A stretch of 52,426 bases of DNA from Pseudomonas profundi (GTDB taxonomy: Bacteria > Pseudomonadota > Gammaproteobacteria > Pseudomonadales > Pseudomonadaceae): NCBI RefSeq assembly GCF_008638305.1, contig NZ_VTPZ01000016.1:35120-87545 (forward strand), read 5' to 3'. Under the pieces are notes generated by a model. That model saw only the letters and a program-made list of their open reading frames with translations, did no database searches and was not told the origin of the DNA. Positions 45,760 to 52,426 of this stretch are shown here, one piece after another; position 1 is the stretch's first letter, and every line of letters begins with the position of its first letter. A program made the position numbers and the translations under genes.

Positions 45760-46989
45760 TTATTTATTCCAGATGGCCGTAGGTATTTCGTCACCGCTGA
45801 CCGCGAGGGTGGGTCCGTCGGCGTTGGGCTGGATGTCGAAGTCGAATATTTCGGTAGGAATCCATACCGTTGCGCAGACGTTGGGCACGTCGACGATGCC
45901 GCTGATGTGGCCCTGCACCGGTGCGGTGCCGAGGATCGAATAGGCCTGAGCGCCGCTGTAACCGAATTTTTTCAGGTACTCGATGGCGTTCAGGCAGGCC
46001 TGGCGATAGGCAACGTGGGCATCCAGGTAATGCTGCTTGCCGTTCTCGTCGACCGATATGCCTTCGAAGATCAGGTGCTTCTTGTAGCTGGGAGAAAGAT
46101 CGCTTGGCTGGAAGATCGGATTCTTCACGGCATATTTTTTTACGCCGTCCTTGATCAGGTTGACCCTGACATGGATCCAGCCGGCCATCTCGATGGCGCC
46201 ACAGAATGTGATCTCGCCGTCACCCTGGGAGAAGTGCAGATCGCCCATCGACAAGCCGCCGCCTTTTACATAGACGGGGAAGAACACACGCGAGCCCTTG
46301 GTCAGATCCTTGATATCGCAATTGCCGCCATGTTCACGCGGCGGTACGGTGCGCGCACCTTCCGCTGCGATCTTGCTGGCGACATCGCCGGCGGCGCGGC
46401 CAACATGCGCAGTGGGTGCGTAGGGCGGATTGGCCAGGCCGGGCACGCGTTCCGGGTCAGTATCAATCAGCGCCTGCTCACGGGTGTTCCATTCATCTAG
46501 TAGCTCCTGCGAGGGCAGGCAACCAATCAGGCCCGGGTGCATCAGGCCAATGAACTCGACCCCCGGAATATGGCGGGACTTGGTGTAGATGCCGTTGAAG
46601 TCCCAGATGGTTTTGCGCGCTTCGGGATAATGTTCGGTAAGAAAGCCGCCGCCGTTCTGCTTGGCAAACACGCCGTTGAAGCCCCACATCTGATCGGCAA
46701 AAGCCCCGATATCCAGAATGTCGACAACCAGCAGATCGCCCGGCTCGGCGCCCTCGACCGCTACCGGACCACTCAGGTAATGCACCTTGGTCAGGTCGAC
46801 ATCGCGGACGTCTTCGGCGCTGTCGTTATTGGCGATCTGGCCGCCAGTCCAGTCCATGCACTCGATAATGAAATCTGCCCCGGGCTTGACGGTTGCCACC
46901 ATAGGCACGTCCGGGTGCCAGCGGTTATGAATGTTGTCGTGTTCCTTGGGACTCTTGCTCAGGTCGATCTTGATCAGTGTTTCAGCCAT
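45760..46989 (-). CDS. fmdA: Formamidase (acetamidase/formamidase family)
   Basis: A 409-residue FmdA/AmdA enzyme. ATG 46989 gives 'MAETLIKIDLSKSPKEHDNIHNRWHPDVP', the family N-terminus; the 70-residue upstream frame is not homologous. Conserved metal-site segments include 'LVVDILDIGAFADQMWGFNG', 'GVEFIGLMHPGLIG', 'PPREHGGNCDIKDLTKGSRVFFPVYVKGGGLSMGDLHFSQGDGEI' and 'EMAGWIHVR'. It hydrolyses formamide to formate and ammonia. It is unrelated in fold to AmiE, so the operon carries two independent amidase types. First gene after the minus-strand sigma-54 promoter. Confidence 0.94.
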   Translation of the reverse strand: MAETLIKIDLSKSPKEHDNIHNRWHPDVPMVATVKPGADFIIECMDWTGGQIANNDSAEDVRDVDLTKVHYLSGPVAVEGAEPGDLLVVDILDIGAFADQMWGFNGVFAKQNGGGFLTEHYPEARKTIWDFNGIYTKSRHIPGVEFIGLMHPGLIGCLPSQELLDEWNTREQALIDTDPERVPGLANPPYAPTAHVGRAAGDVASKIAAEGARTVPPREHGGNCDIKDLTKGSRVFFPVYVKGGGLSMGDLHFSQGDGEITFCGAIEMAGWIHVRVNLIKDGVKKYAVKNPIFQPSDLSPSYKKHLIFEGISVDENGKQHYLDAHVAYRQACLNAIEYLKKFGYSGAQAYSILGTAPVQGHISGIVDVPNVCATVWIPTEIFDFDIQPNADGPTLAVSGDEIPTAIWNK

Positions 46990-47054
46990 GACGGGGGCAT
47001 CCTCTTTTTTGATGTTGCGTTTCGGTCCGGTCAATCGGTCCGGTATGACGCATA

Positions 47055-47071
47055 GAGCAGATGCCGTGCCA
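47055..47071 (-). promoter_or_regulatory. Sigma-54 promoter of fmdA operon
   Basis: Minus-strand TGGCAC-GGCAT-CTGCTC: perfect -24 half and a -12 half with one mismatch (C for T), GG and GC 10 bp apart. Start of transcription near 47045, about 55 nt before the fmdA ATG. Confidence 0.75.
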
Positions 47072-47158
47072 GCTTTGTCATTGGAAATAAAACATGTTTT
47101 AAAACAATGGGTTGTTGGCAGATTGTCAGCTACTAACAGCAGGGCTGCCGGCTCCGGG

Positions 47159-47201
47159 ATGACAATGTCCAGCATTGGGCTATGACAATGGCATGACAAT
47201 G
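47159..47201. promoter_or_regulatory. Candidate activator-binding cluster: three ATGACAATG repeats
   Basis: ATGACAATG at 47159-47167, 47182-47190 and 47193-47201, spaced 23 and 11 bp start to start, close to two and one helical turns. The first and third extend to near-palindromic TGACAATGTC(A). Related inverted TTGTCA/GTCATTGG copies lie near 47075-47085 and 47123-47129. The cluster is about 90-130 bp upstream of the minus promoter and 140-180 bp upstream of the plus promoter, ideal enhancer distances for both. Confidence 0.6.
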
Positions 47202-47337
47202 TCAGAGCGCGCTATTTCGGAGCAGGCGCTGCGTTGCTCCGGTGAGGCGAGGACGGCTGTGACCAGAAATATAAACTTCCCGTATTACAACTATTTAGCT
47301 GCTTATTTGGCAAAATTTGCAGCGGGACAGGCTGAGA

Positions 47338-47353
47338 TGGCACAGGGGTTGCT
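47338..47353 (+). promoter_or_regulatory. Sigma-54 promoter of the amide/urea ABC transporter operon
   Basis: TGGCAC-AGGGG-TTGCT, a perfect -24/-12 element with GG and GC 10 bp apart. Expected start near 47365, about 67 nt before the substrate-binding protein ATG. Confidence 0.88.
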
Positions 47354-47431
47354 CAGGTGGATTCAACAGGCGAGTGAAGCGGGGGACTGGACATGCTCGC
47401 CAGTTACATCCAAATCAAGGAGAAGCACCTC

Positions 47432-48676
47432 ATGCATGACTCAACTCGCAAGACGCCGGCCTGGAAGCGCCATCTGCTGGCAGTTGCCCTGGGCGCTGGC
47501 CTGGGCTTTGCTGGCGCCGCTGGCGCGGCGGACCACCCGACTGACAAGGTCAATACGACAGGCCTTGCCGTAAGCGATGACACCGTCAAGGTTGGCATCC
47601 TGCATTCCGTCACCGGCACCATGGCTATCAGTGAAACCGGCTCGGTCGAAGCTGAGAAGCTCGCCATCGAGCAGATCAACGCCATGGGTGGTGTGCTAGG
47701 GCGGCAGATTGAGGTAATCCAGGAGGACGGCGCGAGCGACTGGCCAACCTTCGCGGAAAAGTCTCGCAAGCTTCTCACCCAGGACAAGGTCGCAGCGGTG
47801 TTCGGTTGCTGGACCTCTGCATCTCGCAAAGCCGTACTACCGGTTTTTGAGAAAGAAAACGGGATACTCTATTACCCGACCTTTTATGAAGGGCTCGAGC
47901 AGTCCAAGAACGTGATCTATACAGGACAGGAAGCTACCCAGCAAAACCTCGCCGGACTGGACTGGATCGCCAAGGAAAAGGATGCCAAGACTTACTACCT
48001 CGTCGGTTCGGATTACATCTGGCCCCGCACCTCGAACAAGATCGCCCGCAAGCATATTGAGAACGTACTCGGCGGCGAAGTCATCGGCGAAGAGTATTAC
48101 CCGCTCGGCAACACCAACTTCGGTTCACTTATCAACAAGATCCGCCTGAAAAAGCCTGATGTGGTTTACGCCAGCATCGTCGGCGGCTCCAACGTTGCCT
48201 GGTGGAAGCAGCTCAAGGCAGCAGGTATCACACCGGAACGTCAGACTATCGTTACCATCTCGGTCACTGAAGACGAAGTGCTGGGCATTGGTGGTGAAAA
48301 CATCGCCGGTTATTACTCCTCGATGAAGTATTTCCAGTCACTGGAAAACGAGAACAACCAGGCGTTCGTCAAGGCGTTCAAGGCGCGCTGGGGTGAAGAC
48401 AGCGTGATCGGTGACGTGACCCAGGCTGCCTATCTGGGACCCTGGTTGTGGAAAGCCGCTGTCGAGAAAGCGGGCAGCTTCGACGTTGATGCGGTGGCTG
48501 CGGCCTCTGCCGATATCGAGCTGGAAACTGCGCCCGAAGGTTACGTCAAGGTCCATGAAAACCATCACCTGTGGAGCAAGCTGCGCATGGGACAGTGGAA
48601 GGCTGATGGTCAGGCCGAGGTGGTGTACGAATCGGAACTGATCGAGCCGAACCCCTTCCCGGAAGGCTATCAATAA
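47432..48676 (+). CDS. urtA: Urea/short-chain amide ABC transporter substrate-binding protein
   Basis: A 414-residue periplasmic binding protein of the UrtA/FmdD family. ATG 47432 has AAGGAGA 8 bp upstream and opens a long signal peptide ('WKRHLLAVALGAGLGFAGAAGA-AD'). Family segments 'VKVGILHSVTGTMAISETGSVEAEKLAIEQINAMGGVLGRQIEVIQEDGASDWPTFAEKSRKLLTQDKVAAVFGCWTSASRKAVLPVFEKENGILYYPTFYEG' are clear. The typical UrtA phrase ends 'YPVQYEG'; here it is 'YPTFYEG', and placement beside amidases favours formamide or acetamide over urea as ligand. Specificity not proved. Confidence 0.9.
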   Translation: MHDSTRKTPAWKRHLLAVALGAGLGFAGAAGAADHPTDKVNTTGLAVSDDTVKVGILHSVTGTMAISETGSVEAEKLAIEQINAMGGVLGRQIEVIQEDGASDWPTFAEKSRKLLTQDKVAAVFGCWTSASRKAVLPVFEKENGILYYPTFYEGLEQSKNVIYTGQEATQQNLAGLDWIAKEKDAKTYYLVGSDYIWPRTSNKIARKHIENVLGGEVIGEEYYPLGNTNFGSLINKIRLKKPDVVYASIVGGSNVAWWKQLKAAGITPERQTIVTISVTEDEVLGIGGENIAGYYSSMKYFQSLENENNQAFVKAFKARWGEDSVIGDVTQAAYLGPWLWKAAVEKAGSFDVDAVAAASADIELETAPEGYVKVHENHHLWSKLRMGQWKADGQAEVVYESELIEPNPFPEGYQ

Positions 48677-48734
48677 GCCACGTAGCAGATGCGGTCGATT
48701 ACGACCGCATCGTCGGTAAATCAGGAGAGCCAAT

Positions 48735-49655
48735 ATGGGCGGTTATTCAGGGCAAGAGCTCGCGGCCATTTTTGTCATGCAGGGATTCAGTGGCCTGAGT
48801 CTATTCTGCGTCTTTCTGCTGATGGCCCTGGGATTGGCCATTATTTTCGGGCAGATGGGTGTTATCAATATGGCCCACGGGGAGTTTCTGACCCTCGGAG
48901 CCTACATTACCTGGCTGGTTTCCGAGCTGGCCACCACCTCGCCCTGGCTGCAGCAGGTCTACTTTCCCTTCGCAATTGTTGCAGCCTTCGCTGGGGCTTT
49001 CCTGCTCGGTTACATCGTTGAAAGATTGATGATCAGTCGTTTATATCATCGACCGCTGGACACACTGTTAGCGACCTGGGGCCTGGGATTGATTCTCCAG
49101 CAGATCTATCGCTCAACGTTTGGCCCGCGTGAAGTGAGTGTCGGCATGCCGGACTGGCTGATGGGCTCATGGGCGGTAAGCGACATGATCGACATTCCGC
49201 TCAATGGACTGTTCGTCATGGGGGTAACCCTGCTGATGACCGTAAGCGTAGTGATAATGATGTATCGCTCGCGCTGGGGCATCAAATTGCGCGCGACAAC
49301 CCAGAACCGCTTGATGGCAAACGCGGCGGGCATCAATACCAAGCGCGTCGATCGTTTTACCTTCGCGTTGGGTTGCGGTATCGCCGGCGTTGCGGGCGCG
49401 GCGTTCACCACTATTGCGTCTACCGGCCCGACCACGGGTTCGCTCTATATCGTGGACACCTTTCTGGTGGTGGTATTTGGCGGCGCAGCGAGCTTGCTCG
49501 GTACCGTGGTATCGGCCTTCGGTATTGCCCAATCGCAGTCGATCCTCGAATTCTTCCTCAGCGGCTCCATGGCCAAGGTGATTACCTTGCTGGTCGTCGT
49601 CGGGATCCTGATGTTCCGTCCCCAGGGACTTTTTGCAAGCAAGGTGCGCCGCTGA
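48735..49655 (+). CDS. urtB: Branched-chain-type ABC transporter permease (UrtB-like)
   Basis: A 306-residue inner-membrane permease with about eight hydrophobic segments. The LivH/UrtB signature 'LALGLAIIFGQMGVINMAHGEFLTLGAYITW' and the EAA-like loop region 'NRLMANAAGINTKRVDRFTFALGCGIAGVAGA' are present. It forms a heterodimeric channel with the next gene's product. It lies 58 bp after urtA. Confidence 0.92.
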   Translation: MGGYSGQELAAIFVMQGFSGLSLFCVFLLMALGLAIIFGQMGVINMAHGEFLTLGAYITWLVSELATTSPWLQQVYFPFAIVAAFAGAFLLGYIVERLMISRLYHRPLDTLLATWGLGLILQQIYRSTFGPREVSVGMPDWLMGSWAVSDMIDIPLNGLFVMGVTLLMTVSVVIMMYRSRWGIKLRATTQNRLMANAAGINTKRVDRFTFALGCGIAGVAGAAFTTIASTGPTTGSLYIVDTFLVVVFGGAASLLGTVVSAFGIAQSQSILEFFLSGSMAKVITLLVVVGILMFRPQGLFASKVRR

Positions 49656-49682
49656 TTGGCGCGCCGGCTGGAGGTTAACGTG

Positions 49683-50852
49683 ATGCAAAACTGGATTAGC
49701 GCATTCGGGGGGCGGCAGCGTCTACTGCAACTGGCCGCGCTGGCTGTTGTATTGCTCGTGGTGCTGCCGCTGACGCTGGATATCTTTCGCCTGAACCTGA
49801 TCGGTAAATATCTGACCTACGCGTTTGTCGCGATCGGACTGGTGTTGTGCTGGGGTTACGGTGGAGTGCTTAGTCTGGGGCAGGGGATCTTCTTTGGCCT
49901 AGGCGGTTACTGCATGGCAATGTTTCTCAAACTTGAAGCTTCGAGTCCAGAAAACACCGCCATTCAGAGTACCCCAGGCATTCCTGATTTCATGGACTGG
50001 AACCAGATTACCGAGTTACCGATTTTCTGGATGCCCTTCCACAGTCTGACCTTGACCGTTCTGTTGATCCTGACTGTGCCGGCATTGTTCGCATTTGTGA
50101 TCGGGGTAGCGATGTTCAAGCGCCGAGTCGGTGGGGTGTATTTCGCGATCATCACGCAGGCAATTGCTTCGATTGCGACCATTCTGATTATTGGCCAACA
50201 AGGTTACACCGGCGGGATCAACGGGATCACTGATCTGCGTACCCTGCTGGGTTGGGACATCCGTCCGGACAGCGCCAAATACATACTGTATTTCCTCTGT
50301 TGCGTGCTGTTGATTCTTTGTCTGTTGATTGGCCAGTTCGTGCTCAGCAGTCGCTACGGGAAACTGCTCATCGCCATGCGCGATCAGGAAGACCGGGTGC
50401 GGTTTTCCGGGTACGACGTCGCCAATATCAAGATCTTTGTCTTCGCGCTGGCTGGCATCTTCTCGGCCATTGGCGGAGCCATGTTTGCACTGCAGGTCGG
50501 CTTCATGTCTCCCACTTTTGTGGGCACCGTCGTCTCCATCGAAATGGTTATCTTCTGCGCAGTAGGCGGACGTCTCTCGCTGATTGGTGCGGTGTACGGC
50601 GCCTTGCTGGTCAACCTGGCGAAATCCCTGTTGTCGGAAAGCTTCCCGCAACTGTGGATCATCTTCATGGGTGCGTTGTTCATTGGCGTGGTGTTGCTGT
50701 TTCCGCGCGGCCTGGCCGGTCTTTATGAAGACTTCGTGCAGCCGCACATTGATCGTTTCCTCGCGTCACGGCGCAAGCCAGCGCTAGTCAAGCATGAGCA
50801 GGCAGCCGAGCCAGCGCCAACGAGTGGTAAGCCGCAGGAGGTGACGTCATGA
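49683..50852 (+). CDS. urtC: Branched-chain-type ABC transporter permease (UrtC-like)
   Basis: A 389-residue permease, the second of the pair. 'LVLCWGYGGVLSLGQGIFFGLGGYCMAMFLKLEASSPENTAIQSTPGIPDFMDWNQITELPIFW' is typical of UrtC, and the cytoplasmic loop is 'RDQEDRVRFSGYDVANIKIFVFALAGIFSAIGGAMFALQVG'. GGAGG at 49670-49674 serves either GTG 49680 or ATG 49683; ATG is chosen. A hydrophilic 35-residue tail ends in an ATGA overlap with the ATPase gene. Confidence 0.92.
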   Translation: MQNWISAFGGRQRLLQLAALAVVLLVVLPLTLDIFRLNLIGKYLTYAFVAIGLVLCWGYGGVLSLGQGIFFGLGGYCMAMFLKLEASSPENTAIQSTPGIPDFMDWNQITELPIFWMPFHSLTLTVLLILTVPALFAFVIGVAMFKRRVGGVYFAIITQAIASIATILIIGQQGYTGGINGITDLRTLLGWDIRPDSAKYILYFLCCVLLILCLLIGQFVLSSRYGKLLIAMRDQEDRVRFSGYDVANIKIFVFALAGIFSAIGGAMFALQVGFMSPTFVGTVVSIEMVIFCAVGGRLSLIGAVYGALLVNLAKSLLSESFPQLWIIFMGALFIGVVLLFPRGLAGLYEDFVQPHIDRFLASRRKPALVKHEQAAEPAPTSGKPQEVTS

Positions 50853-51589
50853 GTGCTCCTATTTTATTGGCGGTCGAGGATCTCACCGTTTCGTTCGATG
50901 GCTTCAAGGCGGTCGATGGACTGAACCTCTATGTAGAGCGAAACGAAGTGCGCGTGGTAATCGGCCCCAATGGCGCCGGTAAAACCACGCTGCTGGACCT
51001 GATCTGCGGCAAAACACGTGCTACCTCAGGCTCCATCAGGTTCAAGGACACCGAGCTCACCAGGCTCGCGGAGAACAACATCGTCAAGGCAGGCGTGGGT
51101 CGAAAGTTCCAGACGCCATCCATCTACGAGAACCTGACGGTCCGGGAGAACCTGCAGCTGTCCTACCCAACCGGACGAACCGTTTTTGGCAGCCTGTTTT
51201 TTAAAGTCACTGACCAGGTACGGGAACGGGTCGAAGCGATCGCGGACGACATATTCCTGATCGATCGGCTCGATACCAGCGCGGGTTTGCTCAGTCACGG
51301 GCAAAAGCAGTGGCTGGAGATCGGCATGTTGCTGATTCAGGATCCGGAGCTGTTGATGCTTGACGAGCCAGTAGCGGGCATGAGCGTTTCCGAACGCGAA
51401 GCCACCGCGGACCTGTTGCGCCGAATCAGTCAGAACCGTTCAGTCATCGTCATCGAGCACGACATGGATTTCGTCAAAGATATCGCGCACCGGGTAACCG
51501 TATTGCACCAGGGCAAATTACTGGCCGAAGGCAAGATGGATGACGTGCAGCGAAACGAGAAGGTTATCGAAGTGTACCTCGGTCATTAA
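50849..51589 (+). CDS. urtD: ABC transporter ATP-binding protein (UrtD-like)
   Basis: A 246-residue ATPase. Walker A is 'GPNGAGKTTLLDLICG', Walker B 'LLMLDEPVAGMS', and the signature is LSHGQ rather than LSGGQ, as is common in UrtD proteins. It has the LivG-type C-terminus 'VTVLHQGKLLAEGKMDDVQRNEKVIEVYLGH'. Starts inside the urtC stop (4-bp overlap). Confidence 0.94.
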   Translation: MSAPILLAVEDLTVSFDGFKAVDGLNLYVERNEVRVVIGPNGAGKTTLLDLICGKTRATSGSIRFKDTELTRLAENNIVKAGVGRKFQTPSIYENLTVRENLQLSYPTGRTVFGSLFFKVTDQVRERVEAIADDIFLIDRLDTSAGLLSHGQKQWLEIGMLLIQDPELLMLDEPVAGMSVSEREATADLLRRISQNRSVIVIEHDMDFVKDIAHRVTVLHQGKLLAEGKMDDVQRNEKVIEVYLGH

Positions 51590-51604
51590 ATAGGGAGTCC
51601 GGAC

Positions 51605-52294
51605 ATGTTAAGTGTCAACGAACTGCGCGTCAGTTACGGCATGAGCGAAGTGATCCACGGGGTCTCATTGAACGTGGGGGCCAATGAAACGGTAGCTATC
51701 ATGGGCCGCAATGGTATGGGCAAAACCACTCTGTTCAAATCGTTGATCGGTATGCTGCCAAGCACCGCGGGCGAAATATGCTTCCGGGGCGATGATTTGA
51801 CCCGGGCGGAATCCTACCAGCGTGTGGCGAAGGGGATCGCCTATGTACCCCAGGGCAGAATGGTATTCCCTACGCTGACCGTGGAGGAAAATATCAAGGC
51901 CGGGCTGGAAGCGTCGGGACGCAAGAAAGTGCCGAACGATATCTATGAGCTGTTCCCGGTGTTGTTCGACATGCGTCATCGTAAAGCCGGAAACCTCTCC
52001 GGTGGTCAACAACAACAGCTGGCTATCGGGCGCGCGCTGGCGGCTGATCCCAAGGTGCTGCTGCTGGATGAACCAACGGAGGGCATTCAGCCTTCGATTA
52101 TCAAACAGCTCGCAGTGACGTTGAATGAAATCAAGCAGCTGCGCAAGATCAGCATCGTCGTATCCGAGCAGGTATTGAGCTTCGCCACCGCCGTCGCTGA
52201 TCGCATGCTGGTGATCGACAAGGGCAGAATCGTTCACGAAGCCGAAGGCGAGCAAATCGACAAGGCTTACATCAGCAAATTCCTCTCTGTTTAA
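51605..52294 (+). CDS. urtE: ABC transporter ATP-binding protein (UrtE-like)
   Basis: A 229-residue ATPase of the LivF type. Walker A 'GRNGMGKTTLFKSLIG', signature 'LSGGQQQQLAIGRALA' and Walker B 'VLLLDEPTEGIQPSI' are intact. It pairs with the UrtD-like protein to drive import. Last gene of the five-gene transporter operon, 15 bp after urtD, followed by a hairpin. Confidence 0.94.
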   Translation: MLSVNELRVSYGMSEVIHGVSLNVGANETVAIMGRNGMGKTTLFKSLIGMLPSTAGEICFRGDDLTRAESYQRVAKGIAYVPQGRMVFPTLTVEENIKAGLEASGRKKVPNDIYELFPVLFDMRHRKAGNLSGGQQQQLAIGRALAADPKVLLLDEPTEGIQPSIIKQLAVTLNEIKQLRKISIVVSEQVLSFATAVADRMLVIDKGRIVHEAEGEQIDKAYISKFLSV

Positions 52295-52300
52295 CCGCCG

Positions 52301-52334
52301 GATAAGCCCGTCCCTGTATAAGGAGCGGGCTTTA
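52301..52334 (+). terminator. Hairpin terminator of the transporter operon
   Basis: AAGCCCG-TCC and GGA-G-CGGGCTT pair around CTGTATAA, with one bulge, followed by TTAT. T-run is weak, so termination may be partial. Confidence 0.6.
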
Positions 52335-52367
52335 TCGTCCCTTCGCTAGAAAGTTGCTTCAAACTGC

Positions 52368-52395
52368 TTGACGGCAAACGTCAGACGCCTATAAT
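52368..52395 (+). promoter_or_regulatory. Strong sigma-70 promoter, stable-RNA type
   Basis: TTGACG, 16-bp spacer, TATAAT, then a GC-rich discriminator GCGCC. This combination is typical of tRNA and rRNA promoters in pseudomonads. No gene start is visible before the window ends at 52426, so a stable RNA gene just beyond the edge is predicted. Confidence 0.65.
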
Positions 52396-52426
52396 GCGCC
52401 TCTCTCAAGTCATGGCGCTACGGAAT

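Noticed and set aside
47310..47324. TTGGCAAAATTTGCAG as a second sigma-54 promoter
   Set aside because: GG and GC are 8 bp apart rather than 10, so sigma-54 would not recognise it; the perfect element lies at 47338.

Overview
The window is a chromosome segment from a Pseudomonas-lineage gammaproteobacterium (Pseudomonas or a close relative such as Halopseudomonas). The evidence is the protein sequences and the gene order: ntrBC-glnA-thiI-typA, the ubiE-ubiJ-ubiB-hisI-hisE-tatABC-rsmE operon, a polyhydroxyalkanoate (PHA) locus next to hslVU, and argS-priA-rpmE-maeB. As far as I recall, these blocks follow P. aeruginosa order. I see no tRNA or rRNA gene, CRISPR array, transposase or phage gene inside the window. 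Species-level placement is not possible from this sequence alone.

Layout. 83-5785: a FliL-like protein, a quinone oxidoreductase, TrmL, the nitrogen two-component system NtrB/NtrC and a DUF4124 protein. 5881-11341: glnA with a near-perfect sigma-54 promoter, then thiI and typA on the opposite strand. 11342-18815: an accessory stretch with a secreted lectin-pectate lyase, a small stress membrane protein, a VOC protein, SodC, a DUF924 protein, a four-domain lipoprotein, NnrU and proline iminopeptidase. 18818-21406: dtd, a DsbA-like isomerase, an atypical SDR and rsmE. 21403-26678: tatCBA, hisEI and ubiBJE on the minus strand. 26835-31424: a PHA locus with one divergent synthase, PhaD, two phasins and a PHA-system protein, but no depolymerase. 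31662-41407: hslVU, a SPOR protein, argS, priA, rpmE, a secreted nuclease and maeB.

41459-52294 is a short-chain amide utilisation locus. On the minus strand, fmdA (formamidase), fmdB, a GAF-type sigma-54 activator, amiE (aliphatic amidase) and amiB (ClpB-like ATPase) appear to form one operon. On the plus strand a five-gene ABC transporter of the urea/short-chain amide type is transcribed away from it. The 442-bp divergent spacer carries a good sigma-54 promoter in each direction, with three helically phased copies of ATGACAATG between them. The simplest model is that one activator, autoregulated inside its own operon, turns on uptake and hydrolysis of formamide and acetamide together. This would replace the AmiC/AmiR antitermination and AmiS channel of the classical P. 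aeruginosa amidase operon, none of which is present. The window closes with a strong sigma-70 promoter of the stable-RNA type.

Nitrogen regulation ties the two ends together: NtrBC and a sigma-54-driven glnA near the left end, and ammonia-releasing amidases under sigma-54 control at the right.

The non-coding structure is unusually rich. It includes a hairpin family with a conserved core and covarying arms at two convergent gene ends, heptamer (AGCTTCC)n arrays placed 5-7 bp after stop codons and sometimes as inverted pairs, a 137-bp imperfect palindrome upstream of hslV, a cluster of dispersed-repeat motifs between argS and priA, a 15-bp hairpin touching the ribosome binding site of a stress gene, and a terminator lying inside a signal-peptide coding region.
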